A DNA stretch of 64,000 bases from Candidatus Flexifilum breve (GTDB lineage Bacteria; Chloroflexota; Anaerolineae; Aggregatilineales; Phototrophicaceae). Of this stretch, positions 1 to 8,173 are shown piece by piece. The stretch's first letter is position 1, and every line of letters begins with the position of its first letter. Below the pieces are notes generated by a model. The model was given only the letters and a program-made list of their open reading frames with translations. It was not told the origin of the DNA and made no database searches. The stretch spans positions 15,088-79,087 of the forward strand of contig JADKGC010000017.1 of assembly GCA_016717205.1 (NCBI GenBank). The letters run 5' to 3'. A program made the translations under genes and the position numbers.

Positions 1-915
1 GGCGCGACGCAGGTACAGGGCACGATCAACGGCTACGGCGAACGCTGCGGCAATGCCAATCTCTGCAGCATCATTCCTGACTTGCAGTTGAAGATGGGCT
101 ATGACTGCCTGCCGGATCGCGATCTGCGTTTTCTGACGCTCGTGTCGCGTTCGGTCGCGGAAATCGCCAATCTTGCGCCGGATAACCATCTGGCGTATGT
201 CGGCAAGAGTGCGTTCGCGCACAAAGGCGGCATCCACGTTGCCGCTATGCGTCGCAACATCCACAGCTACCAGCACATCGACCCGGAGATGGTCGGCAAC
301 GAGATGCGCATCCTCGTGTCGGATCTATCGGGGCAGGGCAACCTGCTCAGCAAAGCCGAAGAACTTGGCCTCGACGTGGGCACGAGCGAAGCGGTCAAAG
401 TGCTCGAAGAGATCAAACGGCTGGAAGCTCAGGGCTTCGTCTTTGAAGGTGCAGAGGCTTCCGTCGCCGTGCGCTTGCATCGCGCCAAACCAGATTACAA
501 GCCGATCTTTGAACTGGTCGACTTCACCGTGATCGTCGAAGAACGGCGCGGGCGCGGTGGCCAGGCGCAGGCCATCGTCAAGCTCGACGTGGACGGCGAG
601 ATCGTACTCACGGCAGGCGAAGGCAACGGCCCGGTCAATGCGCTCGACTTGGCGCTGCGTAAGGCGCTCGTCATGCGCTACCCGCAGATCGCCGATTTCC
701 AACTGGCCGACTACAAAGTGCGTATCCTCGATGGGGAGAACGGCACCGCGGCGACGACCCGCGTGATGATCGAAACGCAGAGCGGCACGCAGCGGTGGAG
801 CACCGTTGGCGCGGGCGCGAACATCATTCGCGCGAGTTGGTTGGCGCTGGCGGACAGCGTCGAGTATGGCGTGTGTATCGCCGCCGAGCAGGAACAGCAG
901 GAAATTCAAGCCTGA
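1..915 (+). CDS. cimA: citramalate synthase, 3' part (cut by window edge)
   Basis: The reading frame is open from base 1, so the gene starts upstream of the window; 304 residues are visible. They hold the end of the HMGL-like TIM barrel, with the family motif HKGGIHVAAM, followed by a LeuA-type dimerisation/regulatory domain over roughly the last 150 residues. Citramalate synthase condenses pyruvate and acetyl-CoA to open the threonine-independent route to isoleucine. The sequence resembles the CimA branch (for example KMGYDCLPD and YVGKSAFAHKGG) more than isopropylmalate synthase. leuB lies about 600 bases downstream; LeuB-type dehydrogenases also serve the citramalate route, which supports the call. 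Homocitrate or isopropylmalate synthase remains a lesser alternative. Confidence 0.85.
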   Translation, partial: GATQVQGTINGYGERCGNANLCSIIPDLQLKMGYDCLPDRDLRFLTLVSRSVAEIANLAPDNHLAYVGKSAFAHKGGIHVAAMRRNIHSYQHIDPEMVGNEMRILVSDLSGQGNLLSKAEELGLDVGTSEAVKVLEEIKRLEAQGFVFEGAEASVAVRLHRAKPDYKPIFELVDFTVIVEERRGRGGQAQAIVKLDVDGEIVLTAGEGNGPVNALDLALRKALVMRYPQIADFQLADYKVRILDGENGTAATTRVMIETQSGTQRWSTVGAGANIIRASWLALADSVEYGVCIAAEQEQQEIQA

Positions 916-927
916 CCTGTCTTTCGT

Positions 928-1000
928 AGGGACGCGCTTCATCGCGTCCGCCACTTCCGACCCCACCCCGTCCCCTCCCTGAATTTAGGGAGGAGAGACA
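928..1000. repeat. two intergenic hairpins after cimA
   Basis: Stem 930-936/943-949 (GGACGCG/CGCGTCC) is followed by CTCCCT/AGGGAG at 975-980/987-992, inside a degenerate copy of the CACCCC...CCCCTCC...GGAG repeat found throughout the window. There is no T-run, so a terminator role is uncertain. Confidence 0.5.
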
Positions 1001-1060
1001 GATGGGGCGTTACGATCAGGACGATTCATGTTTCGTCCTAAATCAAAAAGGTAGGTCAGC

Positions 1061-1420
1061 ATGGACAAAGTGAATGTGGCGGACAAGTTGAGCCAGTTTG
1101 CCGAACACTGGAGTCCGAAGATCGTCGGCTCTGTGCAGGGCATGGACGTGAAGCTCGTCAAGCTGCTCGGTGAGTTCGTCTGGCATCAGCACGACGAACA
1201 GGACGAGATGTTCTTTGTGGTCAAGGGACGCCTCCTGCTCAAGTTTCGGGATCGCGATGTGTGGCTGGACGAAGGCGAATTCCTCATCATCCCGCGCGGT
1301 GTCGAGCATTTGCCCGTCGCCGAACAGGAAGTGCACGTCATGCTGATCGAGCCGCAGGGCACACTCAACACCGGCAACGTGCAGAACGAGCGTACGGTCA
1401 GCGATTTGCAGAGGTTATAA
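1061..1420 (+). CDS. small cupin-domain protein
   Basis: This 119-residue protein is a single cupin beta-barrel. Motif 1 is WHQHDEQDEMFFVVKG and motif 2 is GEFLIIPRGVEHLP, giving the usual His/His/Glu/His metal set. A GGTAGG-type ribosome site precedes the ATG. Single-domain cupins of this size are often isomerases, sugar-binding proteins or metal-binding regulators; nothing here fixes the substrate. It sits between cimA and leuB in the same direction and could be co-transcribed, although hairpin repeats separate it from both. Confidence 0.8.
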   Translation: MDKVNVADKLSQFAEHWSPKIVGSVQGMDVKLVKLLGEFVWHQHDEQDEMFFVVKGRLLLKFRDRDVWLDEGEFLIIPRGVEHLPVAEQEVHVMLIEPQGTLNTGNVQNERTVSDLQRL

Positions 1421-1458
1421 CCTCTAGAGATGTGAGAACTCTATCCGCGGCGTGCTCT

Positions 1459-1512
1459 CGGAACGCAGAGTAAATTGCTCTGCGTTCTCTGCGTTCTCTG
1501 CGGTTTCATTTC
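1459..1512. repeat. dispersed CTCTGCGTT-type repeat with hairpin
   Basis: AACGCAGAG (1462-1470) pairs with CTCTGCGTT (1478-1486), and CTCTGCGTT/TTCTCTGCG units then run on toward leuB. A longer leuB reading frame starting at 1475 exists only because this repeat is open. Confidence 0.6.
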
Positions 1513-1528
1513 TTTTAGGAGAGCATGG

Positions 1529-2590
1529 ATGAAAGCAAAGATCACAGTACTGCCCGGCGACGGGATTGGCGTGGAAGTTACCAGCGCGGCGGTTGCCGTG
1601 CTGAACAAGGTCGCGTCGCGGTTTGGTCACGAATTCTCGTATGAAGAAGCGCTGATCGGCGGCATCGCCATCGACAAGACCGGCACGGCACTCCCTGAAG
1701 AGACGCTGCGCACCGGCGAACAGTCAGACGCGATTCTGCTGGGCGCGGTCGGCGGTCCCAAGTGGGATAACCCCACCGCGGCGGTGCGCCCTGAGCAGGG
1801 TCTGCTCAAAATTCGCAAGCACTTTGGTCTGTTCGCCAACTTGCGTCCGGTCAAGACCTACCCCGCGCTGGCACAGTACAGCCCGCTGCGCATTGAACTG
1901 CTCAATGGCGTCGACATGCTGATCGTGCGCGAATTGACGGGCGGCATCTACTTTGGGCCGCGGCAGGAACAAGGCGACGGCGACTCGGCCTACGACACCG
2001 AATTGTACACCGTGCCGGAAGTTGAACGCATCGCGCACATCGCTTTCCGGGCGGCGCAGGGGCGGCGCAAGAAGCTGACCTCGGTCGACAAGGCGAACGT
2101 CATGGCCTCCATGCGTCTGTGGCGGCGGACGGTCGTCAAGGTGGCGGAAGATTACGCTGATGTCGCGCTCGATCACGCGCTGGTCGATTCGTGCGCCATG
2201 CACCTGATCACGCGTCCAGCGAGCTTCGACGTGATGGTCGCCAGCAACATCTTCGGTGACATCCTTAGCGATGAAGCGTCGGTGCTGGCGGGGTCACTCG
2301 GCATGCTGCCGTCGGCGTCGCTCGGTGCAGACGGTCTCGGTTTGTACGAACCGGTGCACGGCTCCGCGCCGGATATTGCGGGGCAGGGCAAGGCAAACCC
2401 GACCGGCGCGATCCTCAGCGCCGCCATGTTGCTGCGTTACAGCCTGAATCTGGAAGCGGAAGCTAAGGCAGTCGAAGCGGCGGTTGAGAGCGTCTTGGAT
2501 CAGGGCGCGCGCACGGCGGATATCGCGCCGCGCGGCGGCAGCTTTGTCAGCACGACCGAATTCACGCAGGCCGTCGCAGAAAAGATCTGA
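1529..2590 (+). CDS. leuB: 3-isopropylmalate dehydrogenase
   Basis: LeuB oxidatively decarboxylates 3-isopropylmalate in leucine synthesis; homologues also take beta-methylmalate in the citramalate route to isoleucine. The 353-residue product has the family landmarks: an N-terminal LPGDGIG, the substrate loop RELTGGIYFG, a DKANVMASMRLWR segment, the metal-binding region SNIFGDILSDEASVLAGSLG, and YEPVHGSAPDIAG near the C-terminus. I chose the ATG at 1529 because AGGAGAG (1517-1523) precedes it closely and because MKAKITVLPGDGIG matches the usual N-terminus. The upstream start at 1475 falls in a repeat. Confidence 0.95.
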   Translation: MKAKITVLPGDGIGVEVTSAAVAVLNKVASRFGHEFSYEEALIGGIAIDKTGTALPEETLRTGEQSDAILLGAVGGPKWDNPTAAVRPEQGLLKIRKHFGLFANLRPVKTYPALAQYSPLRIELLNGVDMLIVRELTGGIYFGPRQEQGDGDSAYDTELYTVPEVERIAHIAFRAAQGRRKKLTSVDKANVMASMRLWRRTVVKVAEDYADVALDHALVDSCAMHLITRPASFDVMVASNIFGDILSDEASVLAGSLGMLPSASLGADGLGLYEPVHGSAPDIAGQGKANPTGAILSAAMLLRYSLNLEAEAKAVEAAVESVLDQGARTADIAPRGGSFVSTTEFTQAVAEKI

Positions 2591-2678
2591 GAACACAGTT
2601 AACGCAAAGACGGTTCGCCATAGGCAAAGCGGCTTTTTAACTCTTTGCGCTGCGATGGCTAACGGCTAATCGCTATTT
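2591..2678. repeat. convergent intergenic spacer with GCAAAG/CTTTGC repeat
   Basis: The spacer between convergent leuB and the phosphotransferase gene holds GCAAAG...CTTTGC units of the same family as at 6658-6741, with T-rich stretches on both strands. It could act as a weak two-way terminator. Confidence 0.4.
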
Positions 2679-4601
2679 TTACTCATCTTGCGGTTGATCG
2701 GTGGACAGCGTGTCGAACGACCCTGCGCCGCTCAGTTTATGCTGGAGCAGATTCATGGTGAGCGCCGCCAGCAGATACGTCAGCCGCCGTCCGCCAATCG
2801 ACATGGTGTCCCACGTGAACGCCCGCATCGACGCCATTGCCAGCGCTATGTAGTACTCATCCCACTGATCCGGCACGGCGAGGCACTCGCGCACAATCTC
2901 GCGAATCGCGCTGATAGGCTGCATGGTAACGCTGGTCGGGCTGACCCCCGGCGCGTTCCCTGCGTTCAACGCCGCGATCAACCGCAGCACATCACGCGCG
3001 CCCTGCCACGAATCGCCTGCCGCTTTCATCACAATATCGTTCAGCAGACTGATTTCCAGCGACGCCCAGTCGAACAGGGTGTGGCCGTCGCGCGTCTGCG
3101 CAAAATCGATCAGGAAGGCACTGCTGTTCGGCCCGACGAGGATGTTGCCGAGATGCAGGTCACCGTGGATCTTGCTGAACGAGCCGTTTACGTAGCGATC
3201 CAATAAATCGTCGTAGGCGTAGACGGGGTTGGGCAGTGCATCCGGACGGATGCCGATCACGGGGATGGTCGCCGCGCGGTAATCAAAATCTGGGTCGAGC
3301 GAACTGGCGGCGCGCAGCAGCGCTTCTTCGCGGGTTTGCCACACGCGTCCGATCAATCGATCGACCGTCTCACCGCGGTAGAAGGTGTCGCGGGACAGGT
3401 TGACATTGCGCACCTGAATCTTGTAGGCGCGCTTAGCCGCTTCCGCGCCCTTGCCGAGTGCGAGCTGTATCCAGTTTTTCTCGCGATTGACGCGCTGCAC
3501 GATGAAGCCTTCGATGGAGATCACGTCGCCGTAGTGCAGTTCGTTGATGCGCTTGCGTTTGATCGGCTCTTTGATCGCAGTGATGGGCGCGGAACCGTCC
3601 TCTTCGCCCACGTATTCGAGGGTGAGCAGCGGCGGCAGCAGCCAATCATATTCCGTCCACACCTGAAAGCTGAATTCGCGGCGCTGCTGCCACCACGTTT
3701 TGCCGAAGTAGGGGTAGAGTTCACGCCGCAGCCAGTCACCGAGGTTGTCCACGCCGATCTTCTGAGCGACGGTCCGCAAGTCCTGTGCGTTGTTGTCCGT
3801 CCCAGCGACGAACGTGTATTTCAGCCCGGCGAGGTCAGACGTCTCCGACGTCGTCGGTTTGTCTTCCAGACGCGCGGTGAGCGGCGGCAGTGAATTCTTA
3901 ACATGCTGCTCGTAGCGCTGCGCTTCATCCAGCACGATATCTGCCGTGTCGATTTTGACCACGACCGCGGCGTCCTCCATGCGATCCGTCCCGATGGGCG
4001 TCACCACGAGGATGAGTGCGGCTGTGTATCCGCCCATCAGCCGCCGCTCAATGCGAATCTGACTGTAGCCGTGGAACATGCGCCGCAGCAGCGCAATCGT
4101 CTGGTCGGAAAGGGCGAAGGTCCCGTCGAAGTCCTGCCCAAAATCGATCTTGATATACGACTGGGCGGGGGCGTCGGTGAGGGCCCGCGTGCGCGCCTCA
4201 GATCGCAACCGCTCCAGATTAGTTTCGAGCTTGCGCAGCACGCGCACGGGGATGCTGTCATTCTCTTCGAGGATCGCCAGCAGCAAATCGCGCTCGTCAA
4301 TTTCCGGGCGGTGCGCTTCGAGCGCGAGGTCGTTGGCGATGCTCAACACGACCTTGGTGCGCGGTGTATCGGGCACGCCCGCCCACAGGCGCTGACGGTT
4401 GCCTTTGCCTGTCAAACGGCGGATCGCATCGACCACATACTGCGGCGTCAACCCTTGTTCTTCGAGCAGCGTTCCGGTCAGGCCGCTTTGAATGTCCAGC
4501 AGGCCAATGAACAGATGCTCAACGCCGAGGTAGTAGTGATTCATGCGGAAGGATTCCTGCCGCGCGTTGATCAGAATGTCTCGAAGCCCAATCGTTGCCA
4601 T
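2679..4601 (-). CDS. Clp_N-phosphotransferase (APH-like) fusion protein
   Basis: This is a 640-residue multidomain protein. About residues 1-140 form a Clp_N repeat domain (DILINARQESFRMNHYYLG, VEHLFIGLL), which in ClpA/B/C recruits clients. The C-terminal third is an aminoglycoside-phosphotransferase/kinase-like fold with the catalytic loop HGDLHLGNIL and the metal site LIDFAQ. A beta-rich insert (GDVISIEGFIVQRV) lies between. No AAA ATPase follows the Clp_N domain. It resembles the APH-like 'ternary complex associated' proteins described near bacterial conflict systems; that link is from memory and tentative. The start at 4601 avoids overlapping the upstream FHA gene, and MATIGLRDILINAR fits a Clp_N N-terminus. 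The FHA protein 29 bases upstream is a natural phospho-threonine reader for a kinase-like partner. Confidence 0.7.
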   Translation of the reverse strand: MATIGLRDILINARQESFRMNHYYLGVEHLFIGLLDIQSGLTGTLLEEQGLTPQYVVDAIRRLTGKGNRQRLWAGVPDTPRTKVVLSIANDLALEAHRPEIDERDLLLAILEENDSIPVRVLRKLETNLERLRSEARTRALTDAPAQSYIKIDFGQDFDGTFALSDQTIALLRRMFHGYSQIRIERRLMGGYTAALILVVTPIGTDRMEDAAVVVKIDTADIVLDEAQRYEQHVKNSLPPLTARLEDKPTTSETSDLAGLKYTFVAGTDNNAQDLRTVAQKIGVDNLGDWLRRELYPYFGKTWWQQRREFSFQVWTEYDWLLPPLLTLEYVGEEDGSAPITAIKEPIKRKRINELHYGDVISIEGFIVQRVNREKNWIQLALGKGAEAAKRAYKIQVRNVNLSRDTFYRGETVDRLIGRVWQTREEALLRAASSLDPDFDYRAATIPVIGIRPDALPNPVYAYDDLLDRYVNGSFSKIHGDLHLGNILVGPNSSAFLIDFAQTRDGHTLFDWASLEISLLNDIVMKAAGDSWQGARDVLRLIAALNAGNAPGVSPTSVTMQPISAIREIVRECLAVPDQWDEYYIALAMASMRAFTWDTMSIGGRRLTYLLAALTMNLLQHKLSGAGSFDTLSTDQPQDE

Positions 4602-4630
4602 AAGTCTTTGTCTTTGGTCTGTATTCGCGG

Positions 4631-4993
4631 TTATTCGGCAGGCTGAATGCGCATCCACGTGCGTCCGACGCGGAACAATTGACCGTCGATCAACGGAATG
4701 GTGCCCGTCACGCGCTGGTCATCCACGTTATCTTCGATAAAGGTGCCATTTTTGCTGTCGCAGTCTTCCAGCCACCACCCCTGGTCACGCCGATGCAGTT
4801 TGGCATGATACCGCGAACTATAGGTGTCATTGCGCAGGCACACATCATTGTCTTCCTTGCGCCCGATGGTCAGCGTCCAATCGCCGCCGTCCTGCGACCC
4901 AGCGTCATCCCCAAAGGTGAGCAGCAGACCGTCATCCACGCCGCTCATCAGCATAATGCCGACGTACTTATCTTCCATCGCCACCTTGACCAC
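4631..4993 (-). CDS. FHA-domain protein
   Basis: A 120-residue protein that is essentially one forkhead-associated domain. The signature residues are all visible: GRKEDND, the SSRYHAKL phospho-threonine pocket (Ser-x-x-His) and DSKNGTFI. FHA domains bind phosphothreonine peptides. The gene lies directly upstream of the Clp_N-phosphotransferase gene on the same strand, separated by 29 bases, so the two are probably one transcript. An internal Met at residue 6 is an alternative start. Partners and target are unknown. Confidence 0.85.
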   Translation of the reverse strand: MVKVAMEDKYVGIMLMSGVDDGLLLTFGDDAGSQDGGDWTLTIGRKEDNDVCLRNDTYSSRYHAKLHRRDQGWWLEDCDSKNGTFIEDNVDDQRVTGTIPLIDGQLFRVGRTWMRIQPAE

Positions 4994-5074
4994 TGCTATC
5001 TGATCCTGCTCTCATAAGTATAGCGGGACTCCTCCGCTTGTGGATAGGTAATGACGGGTGGCCGAATTGCCTGC

Positions 5075-5103
5075 TTGCCAGCACACCAAAAGCATGCTAT
5101 AGT
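5075..5103 (+). promoter_or_regulatory. putative sigma-70-type promoter for the riboswitch transcript
   Basis: TTGCCA (5075-5080) and TATAGT (5098-5103) are separated by 17 bases. Transcription would begin about 30 bases before the riboswitch aptamer. Confidence 0.6.
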
Positions 5104-5140
5104 CCTCTCCAAGTACGTTAACAAACCCCATAGCGCAACA

Positions 5141-5253
5141 CTCTTATCCAGAGCGAGGGAGAGTACGGCTCGATGAACTCGCGGCAACCCCTACACCAGC
5201 CTTATCGGTGCGGGAAGGTGCTAAGTCCGGCAGATTATTCTGGAAGATGAGAG
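5141..5253 (+). promoter_or_regulatory. SAM-I (S-box) riboswitch aptamer
   Basis: Outer helix P1 pairs CTCTTATC (5141-5148) with GATGAGAG (5246-5253). Between them are the S-box landmarks CCAGAGCGAGGGA, GGCTCGATGAACTCGCGGCAACC and GGAAGGTGCTAA. It precedes a transcription terminator and a trans-sulfuration gene, so S-adenosylmethionine should switch transcription off. The arrangement is the classic S-box attenuator. Confidence 0.93.
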
Positions 5254-5283
5254 CGTACTTCTGGTGACCCAGGTTACGACCTC

Positions 5284-5314
5284 AAAGAGACTTCATGCCG
5301 AAGTCTCTTTTTAT
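5284..5314 (+). terminator. riboswitch-controlled intrinsic terminator
   Basis: Perfect 11-bp stem AAAGAGACTTC (5284-5294) / GAAGTCTCTTT (5300-5310), loop of five, then TTATT. It lies 30 bases after the SAM-I aptamer and is its expected expression platform. Confidence 0.88.
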
Positions 5315-5319
5315 TCCCG

Positions 5320-5360
5320 AACCCTGCCGTGTGGAGCGAGTGCCACGGTGGGGTTTTATT
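5320..5360 (+). terminator. second terminator-like hairpin in the leader
   Basis: AACCCTGCCGTG (5320-5331) can pair with CACGGTGGGGTT (5344-5355) with two mismatches, and TTATT follows. It may back up the first terminator or hide the ribosome site of the gene at 5384. Confidence 0.5.
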
Positions 5361-5383
5361 GTATGGTGTGGAGACAGTTGATC

Positions 5384-6643
5384 ATGCTCAATGGTAACAA
5401 TCGGGGAAGCAAAACACGTTCAGTCCATGGCGGGACGAAGCGCGCCAAAGCCTACAACTCACTCACCGCGCCGATCGTGCAGACAGCGACGTATACCTTC
5501 AGCGATACGCAAGAGCTGATCGATTTTATGGAACGTAAGACGTGGGGCGATGGCGAAGACCGTGAGGAATACGGTCGCTATGGCAACCCGACCGTGACCG
5601 CGGTCGAACGCAAGCTGGCGGCGCTGGATGGCGGCGATGATGCGGTACTGTACGCCTCGGGCATGAACGCGATCACCTCGCTGCTGCTGACCATCCTCCC
5701 GGCGGGGTCGCACATCGTCATCACGGACGACTGTTATCGCCGCACCCGCCAATTCTGTTTGACCTTCCTCAAGCGTTTCGGCATTGAAACGACCGTCGTC
5801 CACATGGGTGACTACGAAGCGATGGAAAGCGCCATCATCCCCAAGAAAACCCGCATCATCATCTCCGAAAGCCCGACCAACCCTTACCTCCGCATCGCCG
5901 ATCTTGAACGCATCGCCCAGATTGGCAAGAAGCACCGTGTGCTCACGCTCATCGACAGCACGTTTGCGACGCCGGTCAATCAGCGTCCACTGGAATGGGG
6001 CATCGACTTTGTGCTGCACAGCGCGACCAAGTACCTCGCGGGGCACAACGATGTGCTGGCGGGCGTGATTGTGGGGCAGGGCGACCGCATGAAGGCGCTG
6101 CGTGACGCGCGCGGTGTGCTCGGCGGCGTGGTCGATCCGCATGCAGCCTATTTGGTGGATCGCGGCATCAAGACGCTTGGCGTGCGCGTGCAGCAGCAGA
6201 ACGAAACGGCGCTCGAAGTCGCGCGCTTCCTCGAAGCGCACCCGTCGATTGACCGCGTGTGGTATCCCGGCCTGAAATCGCACCCCGATTACACCGTCGC
6301 GGCTTCGCAGATGGACGCGTTCGGCGGCGTGGTGACCTTCGAAGTGAAGGGTGACCTCAAGACGACCAGTGATTTCATCGACCGCATGCGCATTCCGTAC
6401 ATCGCGCCGAGCCTCGGCGGGGTCGAAAGCCTGATCGAGCAGCCCGCGCTGATGAGCTACTTCGAAAAGACGACCGAAGAACGCCTCGCGTTGGGGATCA
6501 AAGACAATCTAGTGCGCTTCGCCGTCGGCATTGAAGACACCGACGACATCATCAACGATCTGGAACAGGCGCTGTCCGGCATCCGCGCCCGTCAGGAGTA
6601 CCCGCAGATTCAGAACCTGTGGGAAGTCCGCTTCCGCCAGTAA
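5384..6643 (+). CDS. metB: cystathionine gamma-synthase family PLP enzyme
   Basis: The 419-residue product belongs to the Cys/Met-metabolism PLP family. EYGRYGNPT, the YASGMNA segment and the Schiff-base lysine in SATKYLAGHND (Lys216) are all present. Cystathionine gamma-synthase joins an activated homoserine to cysteine en route to methionine; control by a SAM riboswitch fits that role. A sulfhydrylase or gamma-lyase activity cannot be excluded from sequence alone. The ATG at 5384 has GGAG about ten bases upstream. The longer frame from 5264 is rejected because it would translate through the riboswitch terminator. thrC and thrB, which share the homoserine branch point, lie next door. Confidence 0.87.
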   Translation: MLNGNNRGSKTRSVHGGTKRAKAYNSLTAPIVQTATYTFSDTQELIDFMERKTWGDGEDREEYGRYGNPTVTAVERKLAALDGGDDAVLYASGMNAITSLLLTILPAGSHIVITDDCYRRTRQFCLTFLKRFGIETTVVHMGDYEAMESAIIPKKTRIIISESPTNPYLRIADLERIAQIGKKHRVLTLIDSTFATPVNQRPLEWGIDFVLHSATKYLAGHNDVLAGVIVGQGDRMKALRDARGVLGGVVDPHAAYLVDRGIKTLGVRVQQQNETALEVARFLEAHPSIDRVWYPGLKSHPDYTVAASQMDAFGGVVTFEVKGDLKTTSDFIDRMRIPYIAPSLGGVESLIEQPALMSYFEKTTEERLALGIKDNLVRFAVGIEDTDDIINDLEQALSGIRARQEYPQIQNLWEVRFRQ

Positions 6644-6657
6644 CAAGCACAAGACTC

Positions 6658-6741
6658 AACGCAAAGACGCAAGGACACGAAGACGCAAAGGAATTGTTCT
6701 ACTAACTCCTTTGCGTCTCTGCGTCTTCGCGCCTTTGCGTT
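6658..6741. repeat. large imperfect inverted repeat (GCAAAGACGCAAAG family)
   Basis: Two 33-base arms (6658-6690 and 6709-6741) pair imperfectly across an 18-base loop. The repeat sits exactly between convergent metB and thrC and probably ends both transcripts. The same units occur at 1459-1512 and 2591-2678. Confidence 0.7.
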
Positions 6742-6762
6742 TAATCTTGGCGTTTCTTGCTT

Positions 6763-8061
6763 TTATGCTGGCGTTAAGTTCGCGTCGTTGATGACTTCCG
6801 CCAGTGACTCGACCGTCGGCTTGGCCGCGAACACCCGGTTCGGGAACGCCGACTCGATGTCGTCCAGCAGCCCTTCGTGGTAGGCAATCGTGGCATCCGG
6901 GTCTTTCAACACGTGACCCGTCAGGATGCCGACCACCGTCTCATGCGGCTTGATTACCCCATTTTCGACCAGCTTCTTGACGCCCGCCAGCGAGCACGCC
7001 GACGCGGGTTCGCACCCAATGCCTTGCGCGTCGATCAGCGCTTTCGCGTCCATGATCTGCTGATCGGTGACCTGTTCCACCACGCCTTCCGTCCATTGCA
7101 GCGCACGTACGGCCTTGGGGTAGTTGACCGGGTTGCCAATCTTGATCGCCGTGGCAATCGTATCAGCTTCCATCGGTTGGTAGTTCGTGAAACCGTTCTG
7201 ATACGCGCGGTACAACGGATTCGCGCCTTCCGCCTGAATGATCGCCAGCGATGGCAGGCGGTCGATCAGGCCAATCTCGTACATTTCGCGCAGCCCCTTG
7301 CCAAACGCCGAGCTGTTGCCGAGATTGCCGCCGGGCACGACGATCCAGTCGGGGACTTGCCAGCGCAACTGCTGGATCGTCTCGATCATGATCGATTTCT
7401 GCCCCTCAAGGCGGAACGGATTGACCGAGTTGAGCACATAAATGCCGAGCTTTTCCGATATTTCGCGCACCAGTTCGAGATTGCGGTCGAAGTCGGCGGC
7501 GATGCGGATGCACGTCGCGCCATACGCGACCGCTTGCGACAGCTTGCCGAGCGCGATCTGCTTGTTCTGGAACAGCACGATTCCCTGAATACCGCTCCAC
7601 GCCGCGTACGCCGCCAGCGACGCCGACGTATTGCCCGTCGAGGCGCACGCGACTTTCTTCATGCCGAGCACCTGCGCCTGCGTCAGGCCGCCCGTCATAC
7701 CGCGATCTTTGAACGATCCGGTCGGGTTTTCGCCTTCATGCTTCAGGTACAGCTTCTCCACGCCGACCCACTTCGACAAGCGCGGCGACGGGTACAGGTT
7801 CGTATTGCCTTCCGGGCGGCTGACGATCAGGGTAGGGTCAACGTCCGGGTAGATCATTTCCTTGTAGCGCCACACGCCGCTGTTATACGGAAAGTCGAGC
7901 GTCCCAAGGCGGGAATCGAACAACTCACGGGTGACAGTTTTACGCAGCCAATCCATGTCGTGCTTGAGATCGAGCAAGCCGCCGCAAGTCGAACAGGTGT
8001 AGATGACTTGGTCGACGGGGTATTGATGATGACAGTTCATGCACTCAAGCACGCTCAACAT
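6763..8061 (-). CDS. thrC: threonine synthase
   Basis: Threonine synthase converts O-phosphohomoserine to threonine with PLP. The 432-residue product starts with a small zinc-ribbon-like segment, CMNCHHQYPVD...CSTCGG, common in archaeal-type ThrC. It then shows the PLP-lysine motif NPTGSFKDRGMTGG and the glycine-rich phosphate loop VPGGNLGN. I chose the ATG at 8061 because GAGGTG lies just upstream; the frame also offers an ATG four codons earlier. thrB is divergent, about 110 bases away, and uses the product of homoserine kinase as its link to this enzyme. Confidence 0.92.
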   Translation of the reverse strand: MLSVLECMNCHHQYPVDQVIYTCSTCGGLLDLKHDMDWLRKTVTRELFDSRLGTLDFPYNSGVWRYKEMIYPDVDPTLIVSRPEGNTNLYPSPRLSKWVGVEKLYLKHEGENPTGSFKDRGMTGGLTQAQVLGMKKVACASTGNTSASLAAYAAWSGIQGIVLFQNKQIALGKLSQAVAYGATCIRIAADFDRNLELVREISEKLGIYVLNSVNPFRLEGQKSIMIETIQQLRWQVPDWIVVPGGNLGNSSAFGKGLREMYEIGLIDRLPSLAIIQAEGANPLYRAYQNGFTNYQPMEADTIATAIKIGNPVNYPKAVRALQWTEGVVEQVTDQQIMDAKALIDAQGIGCEPASACSLAGVKKLVENGVIKPHETVVGILTGHVLKDPDATIAYHEGLLDDIESAFPNRVFAAKPTVESLAEVINDANLTPA

Positions 8062-8092
8062 ACGGCACCTCATTTCAATGGATACGCCCCGA

Positions 8093-8121
8093 TTGTAATG
8101 ACTTGGGCGCTGACATACAAT
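8093..8121 (+). promoter_or_regulatory. putative thrB promoter
   Basis: TTGTAA (8093-8098) and TACAAT (8116-8121) are 17 bases apart in the thrC-thrB divergent gap. A TATACT a few bases further on is a second -10 candidate. Confidence 0.4.
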
Positions 8122-8173
8122 CCATGTTATACTTCCCGTGTTTTGTTCGTTTTGCCCAAGTTAAGGACAGTTC

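Noticed and set aside
5264..5383. N-terminal extension of the metB frame
   Set aside because: It would translate across the riboswitch terminator and the second hairpin; the ATG at 5384 has a ribosome site and a normal family N-terminus.
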